Source: Oxynema aestuarii AP17
GTDB lineage: Bacteria > Cyanobacteriota > Cyanobacteriia > Cyanobacteriales > Laspinemataceae
Length of the DNA: 64,000 bases
Assembly: GCF_012295525.1 (NCBI RefSeq)
Contig: NZ_CP051167.1
Coordinates: 2,790,001-2,854,000, forward strand
Direction: 5' to 3'
The notes under the pieces are model-generated. The model was not told the DNA's origin. It made no database searches and saw only the letters and a program-made list of their open reading frames with translations. How positions within the stretch are numbered: position 1 is the stretch's first letter; every line of letters starts with the position of its first letter. The translations under genes were made by a program, and so were the position numbers. Positions 10,801 through 17,349 of the stretch are shown piece by piece.

Positions 10801-11133
10801 CCCTCCGACCTGTTCGACCTCGCCGAGTACCGTCAAGCCAACAGCGACGCTCTCTTAGCCTTCGCTCAAGAGCAAGGTAAAGAAGTCACGACGATTGAAG
10901 AAGTCAGCTACTCGTTGACGATGGAATACGCCCTCAGCGTCGGTCTCGAACAAGGGATCGCCCTCGGCGATTTCGATCCGGAAGCCTATGTCAGCGAAAA
11001 TGCTGGCGCGTTGACTGAGTTCTACAAGGTTCAATCCATCGAGGAAATTACCAACGTCCAAGCGTTTAACTACCGCTTCGGCGTCGGTTTACCGGAAGAT
11101 TCGACGATGGAAGAACAAAGCACAATGGTTTAA
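4810..11133 (+). CDS. Giant acidic tandem-repeat protein with one EF-hand (2107 aa)
   Basis: Not a family I can name. The ATG at 4810 has GGAG 8 bases upstream. Regions: residues 1-195, Thr/Glu/Ser-rich low complexity with an internal duplication; 200-409, five tandem 42-residue units (YLELNQDVAQAVEAGETTAF type); an Asp/Glu/Gly-rich linker around 500-570; then about 29 units of roughly 55-70 residues with consensus FYRxxYxxELxxFFGVS, ITNxQILEF, EGLxxGLxPSPFV. Unit 22 is interrupted by about 85 residues of Lys/Gly/Ser repeats (about 1634-1720). Unit 27 holds a perfect EF-hand loop, DTNGDGDIANNE, at 1971-1982. There is no signal peptide, membrane segment or GGxGxD RTX repeat. The short NQDV-type unit resembles the NPDV repeats of secreted bacterial proteins. 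A surface or extracellular Ca-responsive fibre is possible but unproven. Confidence 0.9.
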   Translation: MQISEEEIRDIITGEPVTSETEGEVSETETSDTDAPQLTIEEIVGETQIATATETEETATLETTSTETVEEPSAEPSADTQTQTSSETTVEPTATEEQTTEESSAETQTETQTETSSETTVESTATEEQTPEESSETTAETETSSEEPADDSVEVGSESDDDIEGSQSSDDLDESGDGAMQTDEMSAEVEELETSGVFDQELYLALNQDVAAAVEAGITTAEEHFLQFGRYERREFSAIFSVSSYLEYNQDVAQAVEVGETTAFDHFKAFGRFEKRECSKFFSVKDYLELNQDVAQAVEAGETTAFDHFKGFGRFEKREFSKFFSVKEYLELNQDVAQAVEAGETTAFDHFYYFGRFESREFSSIFSVSEYLELNQDVNLAVLAGETTVYEHLLEFGVEELRSIHPLIDLSFFVEENSAAIASFFGTSEITEINSLSFLSYVFSVAIAEGFQTSNSFGLDLIESNFSAQLLEIFNVSSFSEISVEALFEYFSSSAGQDLLLGGELDDDLEGDDDAGEDVDGGEGASDDAGEDGAEGEGEDITQDPDTLPPLDDNFPEVDDGIPGNDTPDESDSAPATPLFDLDYALDTYGDELAAEFPDFDFENPDLLTEDQIGQIQDFLASEGLAASPFADVEFYKSAYGAQMAEFFNTSVEELTNAQVLDYMSGEGLEQGISPSPLVSFSFYRSAYKLQLESEFGVSIDQISNAQLLEFVLDKGIASGNDPSPFFSFSFYKQTYKAELEAKYGVSIDQITNEQIFQFANGEGLQEGLSPSAFVRVGYFKALYAEELTAAFSVESVEELSSAQILSFLSTTGLQQGLSPSAAVAFGYIKAVFGAELTAEFGAEYTFEQVLEFITTKGLAEGFNPSPFVNLQYSKQLYREEIRKFYDIESVADFGDTELIKNVFDDGKGVFVDVKFVQMTYAAELEAFYGVSVAELTVEQVKSFALGELADTGKTLSAFKFTSYAETYSSELIQYYEVESIEEITEQQIYQFAITEGLKLELSLSEHVEISYYEELYSQALEATFEGSYSDEDVIEFVFGDAAPYIDIDYCKELYGDRTTAEGVSVADLDDDELRLYILTEGFDASIALSAFDLELATQDLSSELESFFGVAVEEITQVQIRNFLVEEGFKLGIDVTQYVEDVEFYREAYSAELAQQFFGGDVAQVANLSAQVVLDFAFNGISSYVNYEYVRAEFSQDLLAFYSEATSIAEITNVQILEYVYSEVFSQDGFSLEGFDLSPIDYAGYASAYSAEIAQYFEIEASEVEQLDVELVRDFIFGKGAELGLSVEQYVKLDYIGETYGTAIAATSEEAVTEWIGAEAGSLDIAYVRYQISQLVTEGTITLTQLAEASLISADVEDLSALSNAQLVELVSQEEFTTLLTEASASLELTVSETVNVTFVREVYGAAIAESLGVAVEEVVGDAATVSDEDVLAAFNSDFAQVDLAFVRYQLQQFVSGEEATLTIADLNGLGLFATEITEISDLTDADIASLVASEDFAALLGEGQELLTAATAENVAYYSEVYTGAIAQWLSTEGSQFALDWVQSEFGQLDVEYLRYQIEQLSADQLTNFGISSVEEVASLSIEKVLNISFSSEFKAFFETDQVKLGAIDVEGYRQAYEAELIAFFGPDSDTKPGTLKIKSGSGKSGSGKLKTGSLKIKSGSLKGGSVKFTKGSGKFKSGSFKEKSGSEGLKLKSGSLKLKSGSFKPKTAKNTAKNTGEIADGSTVEFDVNSLSEKQIIKFMFGEGFKQGLDPFEFVEVEYLRQEFAVELSKHYGLELTEVTSLNQWLVADYLYGGLSDEIDFEFYRQQYESELTSQFGVSIEQVTDVQILEHAYTVALPQGLAIEDFNVEQYAEQYQDELAFFFDLNVDDGTAELSEQEVITFALTKGLEIGLELEQFAQFDYYRESLGDRALANYRVENVYNLSYEQTFNYMMSGGIEEGLNTSPAVDLEWYREFYADAIAEDTSLIDTNGDGDIANNELFDYITGAGLEKGQNPSDLFDLAEYRQANSDALLAFAQEQGKEVTTIEEVSYSLTMEYALSVGLEQGIALGDFDPEAYVSENAGALTEFYKVQSIEEITNVQAFNYRFGVGLPEDSTMEEQSTMV
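5407..6036 (+). repeat. Five tandem 126-bp coding repeats
   Basis: Five units of exactly 126 bases start at 5407, 5533, 5659, 5785 and 5911. Each encodes 42 residues with the core YLxxNQDVAxAVExGxTTAFDHF followed by FGRFExREFS. Units 2-4 are nearly identical at protein level. Units 1 and 5 are diverged edges. Confidence 0.9.
9709..9966 (+). repeat. Lys-Ser-Gly-Ser coding repeat insert
   Basis: The DNA repeats AAGAGCGGTTCG-type units and encodes KSGS, KxGSLK and KFKSGSFK runs, a strongly basic block inside an otherwise acidic protein. It lies between FFG and the LSEKQIIKF helix of one long repeat unit, so it behaves as a loop expansion. Confidence 0.85.
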
Positions 11134-11231
11134 CGTCTGAGCTGTCTTAGGCAGTGGGGATCTTCCTTGCTGCCTCTCCCTTGGGGAGATGTCACACTCA
11201 GGCGCATCGGTAACAAGACTGATGCGATCGC

Positions 11232-11279
11232 GCCACCCCAACGGTTTCAATCGGAAATTTGATGGGGTGGCTATTTTTG
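11232..11279 (+). terminator. Rho-independent terminator after the giant repeat gene
   Basis: The arm GCCACCCCA (11232-11240) pairs with TGGGGTGGC (11263-11271), followed by TATTTTT. It lies about 100 bases past the stop of the giant gene and separates it from the kinase gene. Confidence 0.7.
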
Positions 11280-11366
11280 TGGGAACAAAGACGGGAATAG
11301 GGAAATAACCCAAATCTGTAGCACGGCGATCGGAGTGCCTCCCATGTAAATATGTTTAAATCGAAA

Positions 11367-11380
11367 ATCTAAAATCTAAA
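11367..11380 (+). repeat. Heptamer ATCTAAA, two copies
   Basis: Two perfect ATCTAAA copies, ending in ATCC, lie ten bases before the kinase start codon. The same heptamer occurs near 12797, 29717 and 37915 in this window. Confidence 0.7.
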
Positions 11381-11389
11381 ATCCTGACT

Positions 11390-12679
11390 ATGGCTTGGAA
11401 ACGCGGCTATATTATTCAAAATAAATATATTATCGACAAACTTCTAGAAACGGGTGGTTTTGGCGTCACTTATTTAGTACGAGATAAAAAAGCCCGCCCG
11501 TTCGCGATGAAAACTCTCAAAGATACCCTGAAAAAACGGCGGGATTTTGCCAAGTTCGAACAGGAGTTTCTAGGCGAAGCGGATTTATTGGCAAGTTTCA
11601 CTCATCCCCATATCGTCCGGGTTTACGAGTTAATCGAGCAGGAAGGAACCTGGTGTATGGTGATGGAATATATCGACGGGATCGATCTGGCGAGCGCGAT
11701 CGAACGCGAAGGCGCTTTACCCGAAGCCGACGCACTGCGCTACATCGGTCAAATAGGGGATGCACTCAATCGCCTGCACGATCGCGGATTCCTCCATCGG
11801 GACCTCAAACCGTTTAATATTTTGCTGCGTCAAGACCGCCGGGATGCGGTGTTAATTGATTTCGGACTGGCGCGAGCATTCGTGCGCGATCGCGTGGAAG
11901 AGCATCCAGTCTACGGTTCTCGCGGCTTCGCACCGATCGAACAGTACGACCAACGGGCGTTACGTGGCGCTTATACGGACGTTTACGGGTTGGCGGCGAC
12001 TCTGTATTCTCTGGTGACGGCGCAGGTTCCCGAGTCGGCGACGGCGCGCGATCGCGCGATCGCCAAAGGTCGCCCGGACCCTCTGGTTCCCCCCCAACAG
12101 CTCAATCCCAAACTGAGCGATCGCGCCAACCGCGCTATCCTCGCCGGAATTGCGTTAAATCCCTGCTCCCGTCCGGCGGCGATCGCCCAATGGTTGCAGC
12201 TCTTCGAGACCGACGAGGGATCCGAGACGTTCTCCCCCACTCCCATGGGCTGGAATTCCGCCGTAGGTCTCGATTACAGCCATTTACAAGACTTACTCGC
12301 CTCCCGTCGATGGGAAGAAGCCGATCGCGAAACCGCTCATTTATTTCTCTTGGTCTGCGGTCGAGAAAAAGAAGGCAAAATTAACAGTTTAGACCTCAAA
12401 AACTTCCCCTGTCGCGATTTACGAATCATCGATCGCCTCTGGGTGGAAGCTTCTCAAGGAAAATTCGGGTTTAGCGTGCAGAATAAACTATGGCGCAGTC
12501 TCGATAAAGATTACGATGCGTTCGGCGATCGCGTCGGTTGGCGACAGGGACAATCTTGGTTACCCTCGGGTCAGCTACAATTCGCGATCGACGCTCCAGA
12601 AGGCCATTTACCCACGTGGGGACGGCGCGGGCGGTTTTGGCCTTTTCTGGCGTCGAGGGTGCAAAAATGCGTATTTTGA
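11390..12679 (+). CDS. Serine/threonine protein kinase fused to GUN4 domain
   Basis: The 429-residue protein has an N-terminal eukaryotic-type kinase domain: Gly-rich loop GGFG at 22-25, ATP lysine Lys41, catalytic HRDLKPFN at 136-143 with Asp138, and DFG at 157-159. Residues about 292-422 form a GUN4 domain, with WEEADRET near the start and the conserved GHLPTWG near the end. GUN4 proteins bind porphyrins and stimulate Mg-chelatase in chlorophyll synthesis, so this fusion may sense a tetrapyrrole and signal by phosphorylation; that role is inference. Kinase-GUN4 fusions are known in cyanobacterial genomes. There is no membrane segment. The ATG at 11390 lies directly after a heptamer repeat and lacks a strong ribosome binding site. 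Confidence 0.93.
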   Translation: MAWKRGYIIQNKYIIDKLLETGGFGVTYLVRDKKARPFAMKTLKDTLKKRRDFAKFEQEFLGEADLLASFTHPHIVRVYELIEQEGTWCMVMEYIDGIDLASAIEREGALPEADALRYIGQIGDALNRLHDRGFLHRDLKPFNILLRQDRRDAVLIDFGLARAFVRDRVEEHPVYGSRGFAPIEQYDQRALRGAYTDVYGLAATLYSLVTAQVPESATARDRAIAKGRPDPLVPPQQLNPKLSDRANRAILAGIALNPCSRPAAIAQWLQLFETDEGSETFSPTPMGWNSAVGLDYSHLQDLLASRRWEEADRETAHLFLLVCGREKEGKINSLDLKNFPCRDLRIIDRLWVEASQGKFGFSVQNKLWRSLDKDYDAFGDRVGWRQGQSWLPSGQLQFAIDAPEGHLPTWGRRGRFWPFLASRVQKCVF

Positions 12680-13028
12680 ACGGTTTGAAACCCAATTCAG
12701 ACTGGGTATGCACCCCTCTAAAAGCCGCGCCGGGGGAACTTTGCTCGACCCCCAAGCGATCTTAAAGATCGAACTCGCCTCATTCTCGGCACCCTCATCT
12801 AAAATCTAGAAATCTAAACTCTAAAATCCCGCACCTGACTTCCCGAAACATCGCCCAAAGCATTGAAAAAGACAGGATATAATACCTACTGAATCGGCTC
12901 TCGATCTCCAGGGGCGATCGCCGCTCGATCCCACAGTAGCCAGGATCTGTCCGAGTCAAACTCAACCCACTTGGGTTGTCGCCCGTTAGTCGCTCTTTCA
13001 CCGTCGATATTACTGTCGTGTTGTATCT
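12680..13028. other. Intergenic region kinase-GUN4 to DUF2808
   Basis: The 349 bases contain a degenerate run of the ATCTAAA heptamer at 12797-12829 and an isolated TATAAT box at 12878-12883 that could be the -10 of the DUF2808 gene (5-prime leader about 140 bases). I see no good -35 at standard spacing and no conserved gene. Confidence 0.4.
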
Positions 13029-13535
13029 ATGAAACGCATTTTATCTGTCCTCGCCGTTACTGCCTTATGTCTTGGAGGGACGATCGCGCCGAGTTGGTCG
13101 CAAACCTCGGGATGGACGATTTTTGGAGGAGTCGAGCGCAAATACGAACTCAAATATCGTTTGCAGCGCGGTAAAGCAGACACCTGGGATCGCTACTGGT
13201 TAAAAATTCCCGCCAAAAAAGTCAACTGGGCCGTTCTCCAATTTCAAATTACCTATCCCGACTATTTTGATGGCGAATTTGACAGCAACGAAATCGAAGT
13301 CAAAGTCGATGACGAAACCATCGAAATCCAAGATGCCCTTTGGGATCCGGAGAACCGTTTGATTGAAATTTATCCCCTAGAACCGATTCCGGCGAACAAA
13401 GATATCGAAATCGTGCTTTCGGACGTCCAAAACCCCCGATTTGGCGGCATGTTTAACTTCAACTGCCGGATCGTCACTCCCGGCGGCCCGCCGCTTCCGC
13501 AATATTTGGGGACTTGGGTACTGGCGATCGACTGA
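13029..13535 (+). CDS. DUF2808 domain protein, exported
   Basis: The 168-residue protein starts with a clear signal peptide (MKRILSVLAVTALCLGG, then a likely cleavage around APSWSQ). The mature part has the DUF2808 features: YELKYRL early, then the YWLKIPAKKV motif, a FDGEFD segment and a C-terminal FNFNCRI plus YLGTWVL. The family is cyanobacterial, of unknown function, and predicted to be periplasmic or lumenal. It stands just before rpmH, a position it often has in cyanobacteria, but a strong terminator between the two means it is probably transcribed separately. Confidence 0.88.
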   Translation: MKRILSVLAVTALCLGGTIAPSWSQTSGWTIFGGVERKYELKYRLQRGKADTWDRYWLKIPAKKVNWAVLQFQITYPDYFDGEFDSNEIEVKVDDETIEIQDALWDPENRLIEIYPLEPIPANKDIEIVLSDVQNPRFGGMFNFNCRIVTPGGPPLPQYLGTWVLAID

Positions 13536-13560
13536 AATCGAACCCACTCCACTCGACAGC

Positions 13561-13587
13561 AACCCCACGGCGATCGTGGGGTTTTTT
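13561..13587 (+). terminator. Rho-independent terminator after DUF2808 gene
   Basis: AACCCCAC (13561-13568) pairs with GTGGGGTT (13576-13583), followed by a T run through 13587. The loop is GGCGATC. It lies 25 bases after the stop codon. Confidence 0.85.
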
Positions 13588-13656
13588 GCATATCGATGAT
13601 ACAATCATCATTTGTGACTTTTTAAATTTAAACTGGTCTTCGTGGAGTAAAGCTTT

Positions 13657-13794
13657 ATGACTCAGCGTACATTACACGGCACTTCCCGCAAAAGAAAAAG
13701 AGTATCGGGCTTTAGAGTGCGGATGCGGACCAAAAATGGCCAAAAAACGATCGCCGCTCGCCGCAAAAAAGGGCGGCATCGTTTGTCAGTTTAA
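13657..13794 (+). CDS. rpmH: 50S ribosomal protein L34
   Basis: The frame from ATG 13657 to TAA 13792-13794 gives 45 residues: [20 protein letters not shown], then [20 protein letters not shown], then HRLSV. This is the small, very basic large-subunit protein L34, with the family core RVSGFRVRM and the C-terminal [16 protein letters not shown] lies ten bases upstream. It heads the rpmH-rnpA-yidC string found in most bacteria. Confidence 0.97.
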   Translation: MTQRTLHGTSRKRKRVSGFRVRMRTKNGQKTIAARRKKGRHRLSV

Positions 13795-13955
13795 GCAACC
13801 TTTCCCGGATGCGAACTGCGGCGAGTCGTCGGTAAGGGGCGACGGTCACCTGAGTGGGGCGCCACGATCGCTCCAGTCGCCGCGATCGCCGAATCAGTCC
13901 GTCGAACCGAGGCGACATCGAAATCGAGAGCGAGCCACAGACCCACAAGAATGCC

Positions 13956-14402
13956 GTGTTGCCTAAAGTGCATCGACTCAAGCACCGTCATGATTTTAGT
14001 GCCGTCTATCGAGGGGGCTTGCGCCGTCAGTCCAAGCATTTGAGCGTGAGGGCGAAGCGCAGAAAACCCAGCTCGCTCCACGTTCGTCTGTCGGACAATC
14101 GAAAAGCTCGACAGCGACGAGGTGACAACCCGTCAGTCCCTTCGCCGGAAGAGAGTTCGCCCAAGTTACCGACGCGCATGGGAATTTCCATCAGCCAGAA
14201 AGTGAGCAAACAAGCGGTGATTCGCAATCGGATCAAGCGTCAGTTGCGCGGGGCCTGTCGGGAGCTTCTGCCCCGCATAGCGCCGGGTTGGGATGTGGTC
14301 ATCGTCGTGCGCCCCCAGGGGCGCGAGTGCAATTATCGCCAACTTCTGCAAGAATTAGAGCAGTTGTTGGCACAAGCAGAGGTACTCAATGGGCATCCGT
14401 GA
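13956..14402 (+). CDS. rnpA: Ribonuclease P protein component
   Basis: The protein subunit of RNase P helps the catalytic RNA cut the 5-prime leader from tRNA precursors. The frame is open from 13854, but homology begins at LPKVHRLKHRHDFSAVYRGG, so I choose the GTG at 13956 (148 residues). The TTG at 13959 is the alternative. The RNase P signature is RMGISISQKVSKQAVIRNRI followed by KRQLRGA. A basic, low-conserved insert sits between residues about 30 and 65. The 3-prime end overlaps the next gene by 14 bases, implying translational coupling. Confidence 0.93.
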   Translation: MLPKVHRLKHRHDFSAVYRGGLRRQSKHLSVRAKRRKPSSLHVRLSDNRKARQRRGDNPSVPSPEESSPKLPTRMGISISQKVSKQAVIRNRIKRQLRGACRELLPRIAPGWDVVIVVRPQGRECNYRQLLQELEQLLAQAEVLNGHP

Positions 14403-14784
14403 AGATATTTATCTCGAAAGCGGACCGCATCCTGGCGATTTGATCTTGAACCTACTTTTCGGGTTGACAATCGTCGGGTTGCCCCTGACCATTGGGGCGA
14501 TCGTTCGGGCATTGTGGTTGCGCTACCGGATTACCAATCGCCGAATTACCGTCACGGGAGGTTGGTTGGGACGCGATCGCACCGACATCGTTTATTCGGA
14601 AATTGTCAAAATCGTGACCGTTCCTCGCGGCTTCGGCTTGTGGGGCGATATGGTGGTTACGATCTCGGACGGCTCCCGCCTCGAATTGCGAGCGATCCCC
14701 AAATTTCGCGAGGTTTATGCCTACATCACCGACAAACTTTCTGCAAAAGCCAAACAAGCGAGTGGAGCCTTGGGCAGTCGTTAA
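14389..14784 (+). CDS. PH-domain membrane protein
   Basis: The 131-residue protein has a hydrophobic segment at about 19-42 and then a bacterial PH (bPH2-like) domain: YRITNRRITVTGGWLGRDRT, then the DIVYSEIVKIVTV strand and the ISDGSRLELRAIP strand. Its start overlaps the rnpA stop. In cyanobacteria a PH-domain protein often sits between rnpA and yidC, and this gene is in that position. Function is unknown; the PH fold suggests a membrane-associated scaffold. Confidence 0.85.
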   Translation: MGIREDIYLESGPHPGDLILNLLFGLTIVGLPLTIGAIVRALWLRYRITNRRITVTGGWLGRDRTDIVYSEIVKIVTVPRGFGLWGDMVVTISDGSRLELRAIPKFREVYAYITDKLSAKAKQASGALGSR

Positions 14785-14842
14785 CGTCAAGTCAGCACCC
14801 CGCTCTAAAGAGAAGGGGCTTCGTGCCTCTCCTTTAGTAGGA

Positions 14843-14891
14843 GCGTTTCGCGAAACGCCTTTAGTAGGGGCGTTTCGCGAAACGCCCCTAC
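14843..14891. repeat. Pair of CGTTTCGCGAAACG palindromes
   Basis: GCGTTTCGCGAAACGC occurs at 14843-14858 and again inside a perfect 28-base palindrome at 14864-14891 (arm GTAGGGGCGTTTCG). This looks like a dispersed palindromic repeat common in cyanobacterial spacers. Confidence 0.8.
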
Positions 14892-15166
14892 CCAGCCTAA
14901 GCCCTTTGAAGGCTACGTTATGGTTAAGCGTTAAAGATCCTAGCTGGGGATACGTCGCCAGTCCCCTGCTCTAGAACCAAGCCGTTAAACCGTCTTCCGA
15001 TGGGTAAGACAGTGCGGTTTGGAAAGTACGGACCGATAACATTGGCGAGGCGCTATGACGCCGTGCACTTTAGGCGACTCCGGCTAACAGGAGCGAGGGA
15101 AAAGTGTACCTCTTTTCCCTCCCCCACGAGGAAACGGCGGTTAAAACCGCCCGTGTCGTTTTTCCT

Positions 15167-15553
15167 CCCTGGGCTAAAGCGACAGGGCTTCCAAACAAGA
15201 GCGAAGATTTTCGTGAGGCACAACTCCTCCATTCCTTGCTAAAATTGCGCTTGAGGTACAGGTAAATCACCTCGTTAAAAACCTGGCATCGGAAGATGAG
15301 TACCTTGAAAATTGAAGTTTGTCGGTTCCACACGGAAAATAGCTCGTGTGGGTAAAAGCTTCAAGCGTCAAGTCCGCAGACTTAAAATTTTTGAACTCTA
15401 CTGTACGGTCCGGCAAACCGAAACAGGTTCCCTCAAATGGGGACGAACGCTTGGGGAGATGAGAATCTCTGAACATTTTGCTTCCCGGTTGAATGTGTCA
15501 GTCTTGTCGTCGAACCAAGAATCCCACTACCTTTAGGCGTGGGACTGTCAAAG
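15167..15553 (+). mobile_element. IS200/IS605-type relic with right-end / omega-RNA-like sequence
   Basis: The right edge has the sequence GAACCAAGAATCCCAC, a hairpin (TCCCAC 15522-15527 with GTGGGA 15539-15544, loop TACCTTTAGGC) and CTGTCAAAG. This is the form I know from right ends of cyanobacterial tnpB elements, where the same DNA encodes the guide-RNA scaffold. A candidate left hairpin is CCCTG/CAGGG at 15167-15187. There is no tnpB or tnpA frame, so this is a decayed or non-autonomous copy of about 390 bases. The identification is from memory of family ends. Confidence 0.5.
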
Positions 15554-15593
15554 TCGAACAACTTTCTACAGCGCGCAGGTTGATATAGAGCGA

Positions 15594-16766
15594 ATGGACT
15601 TTGGAGTCGGGTTTCTTTCCAACAACGTGATGTTGCCGATCCTGGATTTTTTCTACGGGATCGTGCCGAGTTACGGTCTGGCGATCGTCGCCCTGACCCT
15701 CGTGATTCGCTTTGCACTCTACCCTTTGAGTGCGAAGTCAATCCGGAGTATGCGTCGGATGCGAGTCACCCAACCCGTGATGCAAAAACGGGTCAAAGAA
15801 ATACAAGAACGTTATAAAGAAGATCCTGCCAAGCAGCAGGAAGAAATGCAAAAGGTCTACAAAGAATTCGGAAATCCGCTTTCCGGATGCTTGCCAGTCC
15901 TCTTGCAAATGCCAGTGTTGTTTGCTTTATTTGCAACCTTAAGAGGATCGCCGTTTTCCGATATCAATTACTCTCTTAATATCGAGATTTTCCCGCGCGA
16001 ACAAATCGAACGCATTCAACCCCAGGCATTCGCCACCAATCCCCAAAATATCTACATTGCCGATGGGGTTCATGCCAAAATTGCGGCCTTGTTGCCCGGA
16101 GGTACCAAACTCGCGGTTGGGGAAAAAACCAAAATTGAGTTTCAAACCGTAGAAGGCAAGCCCTTACAAGAACTCACCACACAATATCCGGACACCGATC
16201 TCAAACCCTCCTGGCAAGTCGTCAAAGGAGAAGATCGAGTCAAAATCAACCCCGACGGGACGATCGAAGCACTCCAACCCGGAGAAGTGACCGTGCAAGG
16301 GGTGATTCCCGGTTTGGCCGCCAATAAAGGCTTTTTGTTTATCAAAGCCCTCGGTCGCGTGGGTGCAGTTGCCGACGACGGCACGATCCACTGGGATATT
16401 TTGAGCATGGTTCTGTTTTTCGGCATCACGTTGTACGTGAACCAACTGCTCTCCGGTCAAAACTCGGCGCCGACGGATAATCCCCAACAGGCGACGGTCA
16501 ACAAATTGACTCCGGTGTTGTTTTCCGGGATGTTTTTATTCTTCCCCTTGCCCGCCGGGGTGTTGATGTACATGGCGATCGCCAACATCTTCCAAACCCT
16601 GCAAACCTTCATCTTGTCGCGCGAACCGCTTCCGGAAAACCTCCAGAAGTTAGTCGAAGCTCAAGAAAAAGCCAGTGGCGGCGGCAAAGGTCGTGAATCC
16701 CTGCCTTTTGAGTCCTCGGGTCGCTCGAAGAAAGAATCGAAAGAATCGGGTAAATCTAAGAAATAA
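15594..16766 (+). CDS. yidC: Membrane protein insertase YidC/Alb3
   Basis: This protein inserts membrane proteins, with or without Sec, into the plasma and thylakoid membranes. The 390 residues have the Oxa1/YidC core: a first membrane segment near 20-45, a positively charged loop ([20 protein letters not shown]), a segment with [19 protein letters not shown], then a long lumenal insert (about 125-260) with an Ig-like (Big_2-type) stretch, and C-terminal segments including [16 protein letters not shown]. The tail is Lys/Ser-rich, as in Alb3/YidC proteins that contact ribosomes. Seventeen bases separate it from the KH/R3H gene. The preceding mobile relic separates it from rnpA. Confidence 0.96.
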   Translation: MDFGVGFLSNNVMLPILDFFYGIVPSYGLAIVALTLVIRFALYPLSAKSIRSMRRMRVTQPVMQKRVKEIQERYKEDPAKQQEEMQKVYKEFGNPLSGCLPVLLQMPVLFALFATLRGSPFSDINYSLNIEIFPREQIERIQPQAFATNPQNIYIADGVHAKIAALLPGGTKLAVGEKTKIEFQTVEGKPLQELTTQYPDTDLKPSWQVVKGEDRVKINPDGTIEALQPGEVTVQGVIPGLAANKGFLFIKALGRVGAVADDGTIHWDILSMVLFFGITLYVNQLLSGQNSAPTDNPQQATVNKLTPVLFSGMFLFFPLPAGVLMYMAIANIFQTLQTFILSREPLPENLQKLVEAQEKASGGGKGRESLPFESSGRSKKESKESGKSKK

Positions 16767-16783
16767 AGCCGGATAGATAACCC

Positions 16784-17257
16784 ATGAACGACACTCAGAT
16801 GCAACGCGGTCGCCAGTGGTTGGAACAACTGTTGCGCTTGGCTAATTTGCCTCAAGGGGTCGAAGCCCGTCAGGACGTCGATTGTTACTGGTTGAATGTC
16901 GATCGAGATCGCCTCAGCGCCGAACAAATCGAACTTCTCATCGGCGCCAACGGCGAAACGATCGACGCCATCCAATATCTCGCCAATACTACCCTCAATC
17001 TCGGTCGGCCCTCGGAAGAACAAGCCGCCTATACGATCGAGTTAGACGGTTACCGCCAACGGCGCCAACAAGAATTGCAAACTTTGGCCGAACAAGCGGC
17101 GCAAGCAGTTCGCGAAAGTGGCGAAGAGTTTGAAATGCAACCGTTGTCCTCCGCCGAACGGCGACAAGTCCACAATTTGTTAAAGGAATATGCCGATTTA
17201 AAAACCTACTCCCGGGGAGAAGAACCGAATCGGCGCCTCGTCGTTTGCCCTCGTTAA
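16784..17257 (+). CDS. KH/R3H-domain RNA-binding protein (Jag-like)
   Basis: The 157-residue protein has a KH-type segment with the GxxG loop in LIGANGETIDAIQYLAN at about residues 51-67. A C-terminal R3H domain (SSAERRQVHNLLKEY, then SRGEEPNRRLVV) covers about 122-155. Proteins of this type (Jag/KhpB/SpoIIIJ-associated) bind RNA and commonly follow yidC. It probably shares a transcript with yidC and the DUF177 gene. Confidence 0.92.
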   Translation: MNDTQMQRGRQWLEQLLRLANLPQGVEARQDVDCYWLNVDRDRLSAEQIELLIGANGETIDAIQYLANTTLNLGRPSEEQAAYTIELDGYRQRRQQELQTLAEQAAQAVRESGEEFEMQPLSSAERRQVHNLLKEYADLKTYSRGEEPNRRLVVCPR

Positions 17258-17349
17258 GCGATGGTTCGATCCTGGAGGGAACGGGGTTCGCCTCCCGCCC
17301 CCGGTTCAGATGCTTGCCACCCCAGACGCCCGAGGAGAGAGCGATCGCG

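Larger units (their letters stand above)
14785..15593. other. Structured non-coding region between PH gene and yidC
   Basis: The rnpA-yidC string is interrupted here by 809 bases without a believable gene. It contains two copies of a GCGTTTCGCGAAACGC palindrome (14843-14891), a stem at 15096-15120 (AGGGAAAAG, loop, CTTTTCCCT), a nested stem at 15128-15166, a hairpin at 15167-15187, a long stem-loop at about 15313-15365 and the IS200/IS605-type end at 15522-15553. Small open frames here are not conserved-looking. Confidence 0.6.

Noticed and set aside
15290-15480. Group II intron end (GTACGGTCCGG stretch)
   Set aside because: The partner half of domain V and the intron boundaries are missing; the IS200/IS605 end explains the 3-prime part better.
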